Source: Cellulomonas endophytica (GTDB lineage: Bacteria > Actinomycetota > Actinomycetes > Actinomycetales > Cellulomonadaceae). Taken from it: a stretch of DNA of 64,000 nt. The position numbers and the translations under genes were made by a program. The notes beneath the pieces were generated by a model that worked only from the letters and a program-made list of their open reading frames with translations, searched no databases and had not been told where the DNA came from. This document shows positions 37,817 to 46,680 of the stretch, in pieces; the stretch's first letter is position 1; each line of letters begins with the position of its first letter. Location of the stretch: the NCBI RefSeq assembly GCF_004123805.1, contig NZ_RWJX01000008.1:27697-91696 (forward strand), given 5' to 3'.

Positions 37817-38224
37817 ATGACCCAGTCCCCCAACCGCCTCGTCGGGGCGGTCTTCGGCGTCGTCTACCTGCTCGTCGGCCTCGCCGGCTTCGCCGTGACC
37901 GGCGACGTGCCCTTCGTCGGGCAGGAGGGCAGCTCGCTGCTCGGCTTCGAGGTCAACGGCCTGCACAACATCGTCCACCTGCTCATCGGAGCCGCGCTCC
38001 TCGCCGCCTCGCGGAAGGTGAGCACCGCCAAGGGCATGAACACCACGGTGGGCGCCGTCTACCTGCTCGTGGGCGTCGTGGGCCTGTTCATCCTCGACAG
38101 CTCCGCGAACATCCTCGCCCTCAACGGCGCGGACAACGTGCTGCACCTGGGCAGCGCCCTCATCCTCCTGGCCGTGGGCCTGGGTGCGGACAAGGCGACG
38201 ACCCCGCGCACCCGGACGGCGTGA
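37817..38224 (+). CDS. DUF4383 membrane protein
   Basis: A 135-residue integral membrane protein with four hydrophobic segments. The first is GAVFGVVYLLVGLAGFAVTG and the third repeats its form, VGAVYLLVGVVGLFILDS; both are followed by segments with HNIVHLLIGAALL and DNVLHLGSALILL. The two halves look duplicated, matching DUF4383, whose function is unknown. The stop overlaps the next start by four bases (GTGA), so the two proteins are made together. GGAGGG precedes ATG 37817. Confidence 0.88.
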   Translation: MTQSPNRLVGAVFGVVYLLVGLAGFAVTGDVPFVGQEGSSLLGFEVNGLHNIVHLLIGAALLAASRKVSTAKGMNTTVGAVYLLVGVVGLFILDSSANILALNGADNVLHLGSALILLAVGLGADKATTPRTRTA

Positions 38225-38898
38225 ACGGCACGGCGCCCGCCGGCGCGGCGGGCCGGGGCGCCCTGACGTCCCCCGGCCCGGCCCCGCGGGGTGCGGCGGA
38301 CGCGCCCGCGTCCCGGCTCGCGGCTGCCGGGCACGCCCCGGCGGCCGTCGCCGCCCTCCCGCCCGAGCGCCCCGCGGCGTTCGTCGCCCGCGGCTGGGGG
38401 GCCCTCGCGGGCATCGGCGGGGGGCTCGTGCAGGTGGGCGTGGGCGCGGAGCACCTGGCGCACCACCCCGTGGTCGGTGCCGCGCTCCTGGCGCTGGCGG
38501 CGCTCGCCCTGGGGGCCGGCGTGCTGGCCCTGCGCGGGCCGGGCCCGGCGCTGCGCGTCGGCGCGGCGGTCCTCGTCCTCACGGCCGCCGGTTCCGCCGC
38601 GGGCGGCCTGCTCACCGCGACCCTGGGCACCGCCGAGGTCTGCGCGCTGGCCCTGGGCGTCGCGGGGGGCCTCGGCCTGGGGCTGGCGGTCCACGTGCCC
38701 GCCCCGGCCGGCGGCGCACCGGTCACCGGGCGCGCGGTCGCGGGCCGGCTGCTCCTCCTGGCGCTCGGCGCGGTCCTGGCGGCGGCGCTGGCGACGACGG
38801 GGCTCGCGGCGACCGCCGCCGGCGCCGCCGCGGTCCCCCACGGCGGGCACGGGCTCGTCCCCCTGCTCGGGGGCGGCCACGGGGGCCACGGGGGCTGA
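38221..38898 (+). CDS. Uncharacterised membrane protein with Gly/His-rich tail
   Basis: Not recognised. The 225-residue protein has a disordered Ala/Pro-rich N-terminus (1-50), then about five hydrophobic segments between residues 58 and 205. The tail consists of Gly and His (PHGGHG, then GGGHGGHGG), which could bind a metal ion. Co-translation with the DUF4383 gene (GTG start within its stop) suggests joint function in the membrane. Confidence 0.7.
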   Translation: MNGTAPAGAAGRGALTSPGPAPRGAADAPASRLAAAGHAPAAVAALPPERPAAFVARGWGALAGIGGGLVQVGVGAEHLAHHPVVGAALLALAALALGAGVLALRGPGPALRVGAAVLVLTAAGSAAGGLLTATLGTAEVCALALGVAGGLGLGLAVHVPAPAGGAPVTGRAVAGRLLLLALGAVLAAALATTGLAATAAGAAAVPHGGHGLVPLLGGGHGGHGG

Positions 38899-38957
38899 AG
38901 GCCCCCTCCCCGCCGGCCGCCCGGCGCGGGCCCGGTACGGCGCAGCCCGGCACGGCA

Positions 38958-38989
38958 GAGGCCCGCACCCCCGAGGGGGTGCGGGCCTC
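38958..38989. terminator. Bidirectional terminator
   Basis: A nearly perfect stem (GAGGCCCGCACCCCC at 38958-38972 with its complement at 38975-38989) sits between the convergent membrane-protein gene (ends 38898) and rplL (ends 39033). Confidence 0.85.
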
Positions 38990-39032
38990 CGTGGCGTGCG
39001 ACGCCGGCACGCTCAGCGCGCCGGCGCGGGGG

Positions 39033-39422
39033 TCACTTGAGGGTGACGGTGGCGCCGGCGCCCTCGAGCTGCGCCTTGGCCTTCTCGGCGGCCTCCTTGG
39101 TCACGCCCTCCAGGACGGCCTTGGGGGCGGCGTCGACGAGGTCCTTGGCCTCCTTGAGGCCGAGGCTCGTGAGCGCGCGCACCTCCTTGATGACCTGGAT
39201 CTTCTTGTCGCCGATGGCGTCGAGGAGGACGTCGAACGAGTCCTTCTCCTCCTCGGCCTCGACCTCGGCGGCGCCGCCGGCACCGGCCGGGGCGGCGACG
39301 GCGACCGGGGCGGCCGCGGTCACGCCGAAGGTCTCCTCGAACTCCTTCACGAACTCCGAGAGCTCGATGAGGGTGAGGTCCTTGAACGCGTCGATGAGCT
39401 CGGCGGTGCTGAGCTTCGCCAT
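39033..39422 (-). CDS. rplL: Ribosomal protein L7/L12
   Basis: A 129-residue stalk protein. The N-terminal dimerisation helices ([20 protein letters not shown]) are followed by an Ala/Pro-rich hinge and the factor-binding domain with [20 protein letters not shown]. It recruits EF-Tu and EF-G. It is 127 bases after rplJ. Confidence 0.98.
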   Translation of the reverse strand: MAKLSTAELIDAFKDLTLIELSEFVKEFEETFGVTAAAPVAVAAPAGAGGAAEVEAEEEKDSFDVLLDAIGDKKIQVIKEVRALTSLGLKEAKDLVDAAPKAVLEGVTKEAAEKAKAQLEGAGATVTLK

Positions 39423-39549
39423 GGTGGCGTCTCCTTCGTGGCTGTCCTCGCCGGTCGGACGACCGGTGGGGGCTGGGTGGTCAGGGGCGGTGCGGTCCGC
39501 GCGGTGCAGCGCGGGGGTGGGGCCGAGGGTCGGCGGTGGGCCCGAGGGC

Positions 39550-40086
39550 TCAGGCCGCGCTCTCCTCGGTGTCCCCGGCCTGCTGGGCGCGCAGCGCCTC
39601 GACGACGCGGGCGGCCTGCGAGGCCGGCGCGGCGAAGAGGTACACGGCCTGGCTCAGCGACGCCTTCATGGCGCCGGCGGCCTTCGCCAGCAGCACCTCG
39701 CGGGACTCGAGGTCCGCGAGCTTGGTGACGTCCGCGGCGGTCAGGGCGCGGCCGTCGAGGACGCCCCCCTTGATGACCAGCGCGGGGTTCGCCCTGGCGA
39801 AGTCACGCAGACCCTTGGCGACGGAGACGGGGTCCCCGGTCACGAAGGCGATCGCCGAGGGACCCGCGAGGGCCTCGTCGAGACCGGCGACGCCGGCGTC
39901 CTTCGCCGCGATGGCGGTCAGCGTGTTCTTCACCACGGCGTAGGTCGCGTCGCCGCTCAGGGAACGCCGGAGCGTCTTGAGCTGGGCCACGCTGAGACCG
40001 CGGTACTCGGTCAGCACGGCCGCGTTCGACTCACGGAAGCGGTCCGTGAGCTCCGCGATCGCGGCGGCCTTGTCCGGCTTCGCCAT
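39550..40086 (-). CDS. rplJ: Ribosomal protein L10
   Basis: A 178-residue L10, the stalk base that binds 23S rRNA and L12 dimers. It opens with [20 protein letters not shown] and [15 protein letters not shown]. The leader upstream (40142-40262) has the look of an L10 autoregulatory site. Confidence 0.97.
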   Translation of the reverse strand: MAKPDKAAAIAELTDRFRESNAAVLTEYRGLSVAQLKTLRRSLSGDATYAVVKNTLTAIAAKDAGVAGLDEALAGPSAIAFVTGDPVSVAKGLRDFARANPALVIKGGVLDGRALTAADVTKLADLESREVLLAKAAGAMKASLSQAVYLFAAPASQAARVVEALRAQQAGDTEESAA

Positions 40087-40141
40087 GGCAGTCCTTCCGG
40101 TGGTGGTGCCACCGGTCGCGTCCGTGCCCCGGAGACGACAG

Positions 40142-40262
40142 GAGCCCCGCGCAGGCGCGGGGCTCGGGCACGCACCACGGCACGGGGCCGTGAGGGGTGG
40201 AGCTCTCGCCTGCGCTGGCCCCCGCTGCTGCGGGACTTCGGGCGGCGCACCGCTCGCCCGTC
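40142..40262 (-). ncRNA. L10-type leader of rplJL
   Basis: On the minus strand, stems CGGGCG/CGCCCG (40239-40244 with 40255-40260) and CCCGC/GCGGG (40221-40225 with 40230-40234) flank CCGAAG. They are followed by GCAGGCGAGAGC, the pieces expected of the kink-turn that binds L10. A 10-base-pair hairpin (40142-40151 with 40156-40165) then precedes rplJ by 56 bases and may be an attenuator. Confidence 0.5.
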
Positions 40263-40396
40263 AGGGACGGGAGGGAGGTGTGCCGACGACCGGCGGTCTT
40301 GGGCGTCGTCCAGGCTACGGCACGGCGGGCGCAGGCCCAAATCGCCGCCCCTCCCCACCCCGGGGCGGGGGCGGTGCGACGAGCAGCGGGGACGGC

Positions 40397-40430
40397 GCAG
40401 GGCCCGGCACCACGAGGTGCCGGGCCCTGC
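40397..40430 (-). terminator. Terminator after rplA
   Basis: A 15-base-pair perfect stem (40397-40411 with 40416-40430, loop ACGA), 24 bases past the rplA stop. It makes rplKA and rplJL separate units, with the L10 leader beginning after it. Confidence 0.85.
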
Positions 40431-40453
40431 AGGTCCCACGGGAGGGGTGCGGC

Positions 40454-41170
40454 TCAGGCCGCCTCCTCCTCCGTGAGGTTCCGCGTGCGGTTCTGGTCCA
40501 GCAGGATGCCGGGGCCGTTCGTCGTGGAGACGGTGGCCTTGGCGACGTAGCGACCCTTCGACGAGGCCGGCTTCAGACGCAGGATCTCGTCGAGGGCGGC
40601 CGCGTAGTTCTCCACGAGCGCGACGTCGGAGAACGACGTCTTGCCGATGATGAAGTGCAGGTTCGCGTGCTTGTCGACGCGGAACTCGATCTTGCCGCCC
40701 TTGATGTCCGTCACGGCCTTCGTCACGTCCATGGTGACGGTGCCCGTCTTGGGGTTCGGCATGAGGCCGCGGGGGCCCAGCACCTTGCCCAGACGGCCGA
40801 CCTTGCCCATGAGGTCGGGGGTGGCGACGGCCGAGTCGAAGTCGGTCCAGCCGGCCGCGACCTTGGCGATGAGCTCGTCGCCGCCGACCTCGTCCGCACC
40901 GGCGGCACGGGCCTGCTCGGCCCGGTCGCCCGTGGCGAACACGATGACGCGGGCGGTCTTGCCCGTGCCGTGGGGCAGGTTGACCGTGCCGCGGACCATC
41001 TGGTCCGCCTTGCGCGGGTCGACGCCGAGGCGGAAGGCCACCTCGACCGTGGCGGCGTAGGAGGACGTGCTCGTCTCCTTGGCCAGACGGATGGCCTCGA
41101 GGGGCGCGTACGCGTGGCCGGCCTCGATCTTCTCGAGCGCGGCGCGGTACGCCTTGCTGTGCTGGGGCAT
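40454..41170 (-). CDS. rplA: Ribosomal protein L1
   Basis: A 238-residue L1 with [40 protein letters not shown] and [18 protein letters not shown]. It forms the mobile L1 stalk and often represses its own operon. It is 122 bases after rplK and followed by a strong terminator. Confidence 0.98.
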   Translation of the reverse strand: MPQHSKAYRAALEKIEAGHAYAPLEAIRLAKETSTSSYAATVEVAFRLGVDPRKADQMVRGTVNLPHGTGKTARVIVFATGDRAEQARAAGADEVGGDELIAKVAAGWTDFDSAVATPDLMGKVGRLGKVLGPRGLMPNPKTGTVTMDVTKAVTDIKGGKIEFRVDKHANLHFIIGKTSFSDVALVENYAAALDEILRLKPASSKGRYVAKATVSTTNGPGILLDQNRTRNLTEEEAA

Positions 41171-41292
41171 CTGCTTCTCCTGATCAGCAGTCGTGGTCCT
41201 CGGGCCGCACAGGGCCCTGCCACCGGGTGGCCCGCGGCGGGTGCGCCACGGGGTCGTGCGGGTCGTGCAGGTGGTGCCGGTCGTGCGACGGG

Positions 41293-41724
41293 TCAGGCCT
41301 CGACCTTGATGCCCATGGATCGGGCGGTGCCGGCGATGATCTTCTCGGCGGCGGCGAGGTCGTTGGCGTTGAGGTCCTCGAGCTTCGTCGTGGCGATCTC
41401 GCGGACCTGGTCGGCCGACAGCGTCGCGACCTTGACCGTGTGCGGCGTCGCGGAGCCCTTGGCCACGCCCGCGGCCTTCTTGATGAGCTCGGCCGCCGGC
41501 GGCGTCTTCGTGACGAAGGTGAACGAGCGGTCCTCGTACACCGTGATCTCGACGGGGATGACGTTGCCGCGCTGGGCCTCGGTCGCCGCGTTGTACGCCT
41601 TGCAGAACTCCATGATGTTCACGCCGTGCTGGCCCAGCGCGGGGCCGATCGGCGGCGCGGGGGTGGCCGCGCCGGCCTTGATCTGGAGCTTGATCAGGCC
41701 GGTGACCTTCTTCTTCGGGGGCAT
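41293..41724 (-). CDS. rplK: Ribosomal protein L11
   Basis: A 143-residue L11 with [39 protein letters not shown], and the tail [20 protein letters not shown]. It binds the GTPase-associated 23S region, the thiostrepton site. It is 101 bases after nusG, with a hairpin between. Confidence 0.98.
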   Translation of the reverse strand: MPPKKKVTGLIKLQIKAGAATPAPPIGPALGQHGVNIMEFCKAYNAATEAQRGNVIPVEITVYEDRSFTFVTKTPPAAELIKKAAGVAKGSATPHTVKVATLSADQVREIATTKLEDLNANDLAAAEKIIAGTARSMGIKVEA

Positions 41725-41780
41725 GACGCCCTCGCTCTCTCACTCGTGGGCCGACGCCGTGGGCGATGACCCGGTTGCAG

Positions 41781-41801
41781 GGGGCCCGCGGTGCGGGCCC
41801 C
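41781..41801 (-). terminator. Hairpin after nusG
   Basis: GGGGCCCGC (41781-41789), loop GGT, GCGGGCCCC (41793-41801), about 25 bases after the nusG stop and before rplK. Confidence 0.6.
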
Positions 41802-41825
41802 GGGTGGCGCGGGTGCGCCGGTCGG

Positions 41826-42788
41826 TCAGATCTTGGAGACCTGGCCGAAGGACAGCTCGACCGGGGTCTCCCGGCCGAAGAGGGACACGAGCACCTTGAG
41901 CTTCTGGTTCTCGGGGTTGATCTCCGAGATCGTCGCCGGGAGCGTGTCGAAGGGGCCGCCGTCGGTGACCGTCACGGACTCGCCCACGACGAAGTCGACC
42001 TCGATGGGGGTCGCGGACTTCTGCGGGGCCGCGGGGCTGGCCTTCGGCGCGAGCGTCGGGGCCAGCATGGAGAAGACCTCGGACTGCGTCAGCGGCACGG
42101 GCTGGTGGGTGTGCCCGACGAAGCCCGTCACGCCCGGCGTGTGGCGCACGGCGCCCCACGACTCGTCGGTGAGGTCCATGCGCACGAGGACGTAGCCCGG
42201 GATCCGCACGCGCTTGACGAGCTTGCGCTGCGCGTTCTTGATCTCCACGACCTCCTCCATGGGGACCTCCACCTGGTAGATGAAGTCCTCCATGTTGAGG
42301 CTCTGGCGCCGGTTCTCCAGGTTCGCCTTCACGCGGTTCTCGTACCCCGCGTAGGAGTGGATGACGTACCAGTCGCCGGGCAGGGTGCGCAGCTTCTCGC
42401 GGAACGCCCCCTCCGGGTCCTCGTCGGGGTCGATCGCGTCGGGCAGCGGGGCCTCGTCCTGCGCGGCCTCGTCCGTCGGCTCCGCGTCGGCGGGGTCCTC
42501 GTCGGCGGGGTCCTCGTCGGCGGGCTCGTCGTCGTCCTCGTCCGACGAGGCGGCGACCGCGGCGAGGAGGTCGTCCCCGTCGCTGCTGCCGGCGTCCTCG
42601 TCGGCGGCCTCGGCCGCGTCGACGGCGTCGACGTCGTCGGCGGCGTCGTCAGCGGGGTGCTCGACGCGGTGGTCGCCCCCGAGGTCCGTGACGTCGACGG
42701 ACGTCAGCGCGTCCTCGAGCTCGCTGCGGGCGGGGTCGACGACGTCATCCGTGAGGTCGCCCGTGGGCTCCTGCGACTGCTGCGACAC
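41826..42788 (-). CDS. nusG: Transcription factor NusG with acidic N-terminal extension
   Basis: Residues about 137-320 are NusG: the NGN domain starts [20 protein letters not shown] and contains [22 protein letters not shown], and the KOW domain has [19 protein letters not shown]. It binds RNA polymerase, and Rho or S10. The first ~125 residues are a low-complexity Asp/Glu/Ala-rich extension with [14 protein letters not shown] units, which makes it about 140 residues longer than E. coli NusG. The GTG at 42788 is preceded by AGAGGG. It lies 110 bases after secE. Confidence 0.96.
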   Translation of the reverse strand: MSQQSQEPTGDLTDDVVDPARSELEDALTSVDVTDLGGDHRVEHPADDAADDVDAVDAAEAADEDAGSSDGDDLLAAVAASSDEDDDEPADEDPADEDPADAEPTDEAAQDEAPLPDAIDPDEDPEGAFREKLRTLPGDWYVIHSYAGYENRVKANLENRRQSLNMEDFIYQVEVPMEEVVEIKNAQRKLVKRVRIPGYVLVRMDLTDESWGAVRHTPGVTGFVGHTHQPVPLTQSEVFSMLAPTLAPKASPAAPQKSATPIEVDFVVGESVTVTDGGPFDTLPATISEINPENQKLKVLVSLFGRETPVELSFGQVSKI

Positions 42789-42898
42789 GTTCGGTGACCC
42801 TCTTTCTCCCGGGCGCCGCGTGGCGCCCTGACGTCGGTGCGGCACCACGGCGGGGTGCCCGGCGGTCCGGGGTGGCGCGGACGACCGGTCCGGACCGG

Positions 42899-43177
42899 TC
42901 AGCCCCCGAAGACCCAGAAGCTCAGACGGCCGACGCCGAGGTCCACCAGCGTCACGAACGCCATGACCACGGCGACGAACACGAGCACGACGGCCGTGTA
43001 CCGCAGGAGCTCGGTGCGGGTCGGCCAGACGACCTTCCGCAGCTCGGCGACGACCTGGCGGACGAAGAGCACCACGCGGGCGACGATCCCGCGCCGCGGG
43101 GCCCCCGGGCGCTCCGAACGGGTCGGCGTCGGAGCCGGTTCCCCGGCGCCCGGCGTCGCCGCTGCGGTATCGCTCAC
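42899..43177 (-). CDS. secE: Preprotein translocase subunit SecE
   Basis: A 92-residue protein. An acidic/Pro/Thr-rich N-terminus leads to the conserved [20 protein letters not shown] amphipathic helix and a single transmembrane helix ([20 protein letters not shown]), the minimal SecE form. It clamps SecY. It follows tRNA-Trp, as in other actinobacteria. Confidence 0.97.
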   Translation of the reverse strand: MSDTAAATPGAGEPAPTPTRSERPGAPRRGIVARVVLFVRQVVAELRKVVWPTRTELLRYTAVVLVFVAVVMAFVTLVDLGVGRLSFWVFGG

Positions 43178-43241
43178 GTGCCAGAACCCCTGTGTCTCGT
43201 CCGTACGACCGTCCGGCGACCCCCACGGGGTGCCCTGTGCG

Positions 43242-43314
43242 CAGGGCAGACAGGACTCGAACCTGCAACCTGCGGTTTTGGAGACCGCTGCGCTACCAAT
43301 TGCGCCACTGCCCT
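43242..43314 (-). tRNA. trpT: tRNA-Trp (CCA)
   Basis: A 73-base cloverleaf reading AGGGCAGTGGCGC on the minus strand. The acceptor pair AGGGCAG/CTGCCCT, the anticodon loop CTCCAAA and the GTTCGAGT T-loop are clear. CCA is not encoded. It lies upstream of secE. Confidence 0.97.
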
Positions 43315-43388
43315 ACGGCGGCCTGCTCCGAGGCGCCGACCCTGCGCGGGCAGGGCTCAGCATCACGGACGTCAACCGCCGGGGCGAC

Positions 43389-43418
43389 ACTCTACGCGAC
43401 GCCGCGCCGGGGGTCGAA
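43389..43418 (-). promoter_or_regulatory. Candidate promoter of tRNA-Trp-secE-nusG
   Basis: On the minus strand TTCGAC (43413-43418), 18 bases, TAGAGT (43389-43394), about 70 bases before the tRNA. Confidence 0.45.
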
Positions 43419-43460
43419 CCGCGCGGCGGTCCGGCTGGACCGACGCCGGGAGCGCTCTGC

Positions 43461-43466
43461 CAGGAT
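43461..43466 (+). promoter_or_regulatory. -10 hexamer of a leaderless start
   Basis: CAGGAT, 7 bases, GTG 43474. This spacing argues for GTG 43474 over the in-frame ATG at 43465 that overlaps the hexamer. Confidence 0.45.
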
Positions 43467-43473
43467 GGCCCCC

Positions 43474-44703
43474 GTGAGCCAGCCCACGCCCGCCCTCGCC
43501 CCCCTCCCCCGCGTGTCCCGGCGCGTCGGCGCGATCGCCGAGTCGGCCACGCTCGCCGTGGACGCCCGGGCGAAGGCCCTCAAGGCCGCCGGCCGGCCCG
43601 TCATCGGCTTCGGCGCGGGCGAGCCCGACTTCCCGACGCCGCCGGAGATCGTCGAGGCCGCGGTCCGGGCCGCCCAGGACCCGGCCAACCACCGCTACAC
43701 CCCCACGGCCGGGCTGCCCGTGCTCCGCGAGGCCGTCGCCGCGAAGACGCAGCGCGACTCGGGCTACGCCGTGGACCCCGCGACGGTGCTCGTCACGAAC
43801 GGCGGCAAGCAGGCGGTGTTCCAGGCCTTCGCCACGCTGCTCGACCCGGGCGACGAGGTGCTCCTGCCCACCCCCGCGTGGACGACCTACCCCGAGGCGA
43901 TCCGGCTGGCCGGCGGCGTGCCCGTCGAGGTCTTCGCGGGCCCGGAGCAGGGCTACGTCGTCACGGTCGAGCAGCTCGAGGCCGCCCGCACCCCGCGCAC
44001 GAAGGTGCTGCTGCTCAACTCCCCGTCGAACCCCACGGGCGCCGTGCTGACGCCGGCGGCCACGGAGGCGATCGGCCGCTGGGCGCTGGAGGCCGGGATC
44101 TGGGTCGTCACGGACGAGATCTACGAGCACCTCACCTACGACGACGCGGTCTTCACCCCCGTGCTGCGCGCCGTGCCGGACCTGGCGGACCGCACCGTCG
44201 TGCTCAACGGCGTGGCGAAGACCTACGCGATGACGGGCTGGCGCGTGGGGTGGCTCGTCGGGCCCCAGGACGTCGTGAAGGCCGCGACGAACCTCCAGAG
44301 CCACCTCACCTCGAACGTGTCCAACGTGGCGCAGCGGGCCGCGGTGCAGGCCCTCACGGGCGACCTCACCGCCGTGGCCGCCATGCGCGAGGCGTTCGAC
44401 CGGCGCCGCCGCACGATGGTGGCGATGCTGTCGGAGATCGACGGCGTCGAGGTCCCCGTCCCGCAGGGCGCGTTCTACGCCTACCCGTCCGTCGCCGGCG
44501 TGCTGGGTCGCACCGTCCGCGGCCGGACCGTGCGCACCTCCGCGGAGCTGGCCGAGGTCGTCCTCGACGAGGCCGAGGTGGCCGTCGTGCCCGGCGAGGC
44601 CTTCGGCCCGAGCGGCTACCTGCGCCTGTCCTACGCGCTGGGCGACGAGGACCTCGTCGAGGGCGTCGGCCGGGTCCAGCGCCTGCTGGCCGAGGCGCGC
44701 TGA
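43474..44703 (+). CDS. aspC: Pyridoxal-phosphate aminotransferase, aspartate-type class I
   Basis: A 409-residue fold-type I aminotransferase. [18 protein letters not shown] and [12 protein letters not shown] are typical of aspartate aminotransferase group Ib, followed by LNSPSNPTG and the PLP-lysine motif [16 protein letters not shown] (Lys about 249). It would transfer an amino group between aspartate or glutamate and oxoacids. The assignment to aspartate is from family resemblance; prephenate or alanine specificity is possible. The start is uncertain by three residues (ATG 43465). A terminator follows. Confidence 0.9.
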   Translation: MSQPTPALAPLPRVSRRVGAIAESATLAVDARAKALKAAGRPVIGFGAGEPDFPTPPEIVEAAVRAAQDPANHRYTPTAGLPVLREAVAAKTQRDSGYAVDPATVLVTNGGKQAVFQAFATLLDPGDEVLLPTPAWTTYPEAIRLAGGVPVEVFAGPEQGYVVTVEQLEAARTPRTKVLLLNSPSNPTGAVLTPAATEAIGRWALEAGIWVVTDEIYEHLTYDDAVFTPVLRAVPDLADRTVVLNGVAKTYAMTGWRVGWLVGPQDVVKAATNLQSHLTSNVSNVAQRAAVQALTGDLTAVAAMREAFDRRRRTMVAMLSEIDGVEVPVPQGAFYAYPSVAGVLGRTVRGRTVRTSAELAEVVLDEAEVAVVPGEAFGPSGYLRLSYALGDEDLVEGVGRVQRLLAEAR

Positions 44704-44735
44704 CGCCCGTCCCCCTCCGGGGCGGAGCCGGCTGA

Positions 44736-44767
44736 CCCCGTCGTCCACCGGTCGGTGGACGACGGGG
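44736..44767 (+). terminator. Terminator after the aminotransferase
   Basis: A 14-base-pair perfect stem (44736-44749 with 44754-44767, loop GGTC), 33 bases past the stop. Confidence 0.8.
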
Positions 44768-44806
44768 CCGGACGAGGGGACGTCGCGACGGCCCGGGCGC
44801 CGCCGC

Positions 44807-44812
44807 CAGGCT
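44807..44812 (+). promoter_or_regulatory. -10 hexamer of a leaderless start
   Basis: CAGGCT, 6 bases, ATG 44819, no ribosome site. Confidence 0.45.
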
Positions 44813-44818
44813 CGGGGC

Positions 44819-45790
44819 ATGAGCACGACGACCCCCCGGCCGCAGCCGCCGGCCCCCGCGAGCACCGCCGCACCCGCACCCCTCCGGACGGCACCGCCGC
44901 CCGACGCCGACGCCGCCGTCCTCGTCCGCGGCCTGCGCAAGCACTACGGCGACCGGCGCGCGGTGGACGGCCTCGACCTGCGCGTCGAGCGCGGCCTCTG
45001 CGTCGCCGTCCTCGGCCCGAACGGCGCGGGCAAGACCACCACCGTCGAGGTCCTCGAGGGCTACCGCCGCCGCGACGCCGGCGAGGTGCGCGTCCTCGGC
45101 GAGGACCCGCAGACCGCCGGCCGCACCTGGCGCAGCCGCATCGGCGTGGTCCTGCAGACCGCGAACGACCTCGCCGAGGCCACCGTGGCCGAGACGGTCG
45201 CGCAGGTCGCCCGCTACTACCCCGACGCCCGCGACCCCCGCGAGGTCGTCGCCGCGGTCGGGCTGCAGGAGAAGGCCCGGACGCGCGTGCGGGCCCTGTC
45301 GGGCGGCCAGCGCCGCCGCCTCGACGTCGCGCTCGGCGTCGTCGGCCGGCCCGAGCTGCTGTTCCTCGACGAGCCGACGACGGGGTTCGACCCGTCGGCC
45401 CGGCACGCGTTCTGGGACCTCGTCGACGACCTGCGCGCCTCCGGCACGACGATCCTGCTCACCACGCACTACCTCCAGGAGGCCGAGCGCCTCGCGGACC
45501 GGGTCGTGGTCGTGGCCGCCGGCCGGGTCGTCGCCGAGGGCGCCCCCGCCGACCTCGGCGGCCGGGCCGCCCGCAGCGCCGTCGTCCGCTGGACGGAGCA
45601 CGGGGCTCCCCGGGAGACGGTCACCGACAGCCCCACGCGCACGGTGGCCGAGCTCGCCGCCCGCTTCGCCGACCTCGGGCACGACGAGGTGCCGGGCCTG
45701 CAGGTCCTGCGCCCGACCCTCGAGGACGTCTACCTGTCCCTCGTCGGGGGCGCCGCCCCCGGCCCGTCCGAGCCGGAGGCCCGGTCATGA
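44819..45790 (+). CDS. ABC transporter ATP-binding protein (DrrA/NatA type)
   Basis: A 323-residue ATPase of the drug-export (ABC-2) type. A Pro/Ala-rich N-terminal 35 residues precede Walker A GPNGAGKTTT (66-75), signature LSGGQRRRLDVALG (160-173), Walker B LLFLDEPTTGFD (about 178-189) and the H-loop TTHYLQEAERLADR. The extended C-terminus is typical of DrrA-like ATPases. Its stop overlaps the permease start by four bases. The pair is followed by a two-component system that probably senses the drug or membrane stress. Confidence 0.93.
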   Translation: MSTTTPRPQPPAPASTAAPAPLRTAPPPDADAAVLVRGLRKHYGDRRAVDGLDLRVERGLCVAVLGPNGAGKTTTVEVLEGYRRRDAGEVRVLGEDPQTAGRTWRSRIGVVLQTANDLAEATVAETVAQVARYYPDARDPREVVAAVGLQEKARTRVRALSGGQRRRLDVALGVVGRPELLFLDEPTTGFDPSARHAFWDLVDDLRASGTTILLTTHYLQEAERLADRVVVVAAGRVVAEGAPADLGGRAARSAVVRWTEHGAPRETVTDSPTRTVAELAARFADLGHDEVPGLQVLRPTLEDVYLSLVGGAAPGPSEPEARS

Positions 45791-46659
45791 CCACCACGAC
45801 CCCCACGACGCGCCCCGCACCGACGACCGCGGCCCGCGCCGCCCGGCTGCCCTCGCCGCTCGCCCTCGGCCTCTGGCGCACCCAGCACGAGCTGCGCCTG
45901 TTCGTCCGCGAGCGCGACGCCGTCGTCTTCGTCTTCGCCTACCCCGTCGTCATGCTGGCGATCTTCGCCACCGTCTTCGGCGGTCCCGGCGAGGTGTACG
46001 GGCCGCCCGGCGACGAGGTGCCCTTCAGCCAGTACTTCCTGCCCGGCATGGTCGCCACGGGGGTGGTGCTCACGAGCTTCCAGTCCCTGGCGATGAGCAT
46101 CGCCGTGGAGCGCGACGAGGGCGGCCTCAAGCGGCTGCGCGGCACGCCGCTGCCCGTGTCGTCGTACGTCCTGGGCAAGGTCGGCCAGGTGCTCGTGGTG
46201 TCCCTGGCGCAGACCGCCCTGCTCCTGGCCGTGGCGGCCCTCGTCTACGACGTGCCGCTGCCCGACGACGCCGGCCGCTGGCTCACCTTCGCGTGGGTCT
46301 GGGCGCTGGGGACCGCCGCCGGGGCCGTGTGCGGGGTCGCGTTCTCCTCCGTGCCGCGCACCGGCCGCTCCGCGCAGGCCGTCGTCACGCCCGTGGTGCT
46401 CGTGCTCCAGTTCGTCTCCGGCGTGTTCTTCATGTTCCACGTCCTGCCGGGGTGGATGCAGACCGTCGCCTCGTTCTTCCCCCTCAAGTGGCTCGCCCAG
46501 GGCATGCGGTCGGTGTTCCTGCCCGACGCCGCGCGCGCCGTCGAGCCGTCGGGCTCGTGGCAGCACGGCACGACGGCGCTGGTGCTGGTGGCCTACCTCG
46601 TCGTGGGGCTCGTCGTCGCCGCGCGCACCTTCCGGTGGCGCCGCCACGACGACGGCTAG
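45787..46659 (+). CDS. ABC-2 type permease
   Basis: A 290-residue integral membrane protein, about six transmembrane segments, with the ABC-2 signature of a first helix (FVFAYPVVMLAIFATVFGG) and the central motif SQYFLPGMVATGVVLTSFQS, then RGTPLPVSSYVLGKVGQVL. It is the membrane partner of the upstream ATPase. ATG 45787 overlaps the ATPase stop (ATGA). Likely an exporter of a lipid-like or antibiotic substrate; the substrate is unknown. Confidence 0.92.
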   Translation: MTTTTPTTRPAPTTAARAARLPSPLALGLWRTQHELRLFVRERDAVVFVFAYPVVMLAIFATVFGGPGEVYGPPGDEVPFSQYFLPGMVATGVVLTSFQSLAMSIAVERDEGGLKRLRGTPLPVSSYVLGKVGQVLVVSLAQTALLLAVAALVYDVPLPDDAGRWLTFAWVWALGTAAGAVCGVAFSSVPRTGRSAQAVVTPVVLVLQFVSGVFFMFHVLPGWMQTVASFFPLKWLAQGMRSVFLPDAARAVEPSGSWQHGTTALVLVAYLVVGLVVAARTFRWRRHDDG

Positions 46660-46680
46660 GGCTGTGGGAGGGTCGGCCCC

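Noticed and set aside
46668..46673. Leaderless -10 before the histidine kinase
   Set aside because: GAGGGT does not match YANNNT, and GGGAGGG acts better as a ribosome site at that distance.
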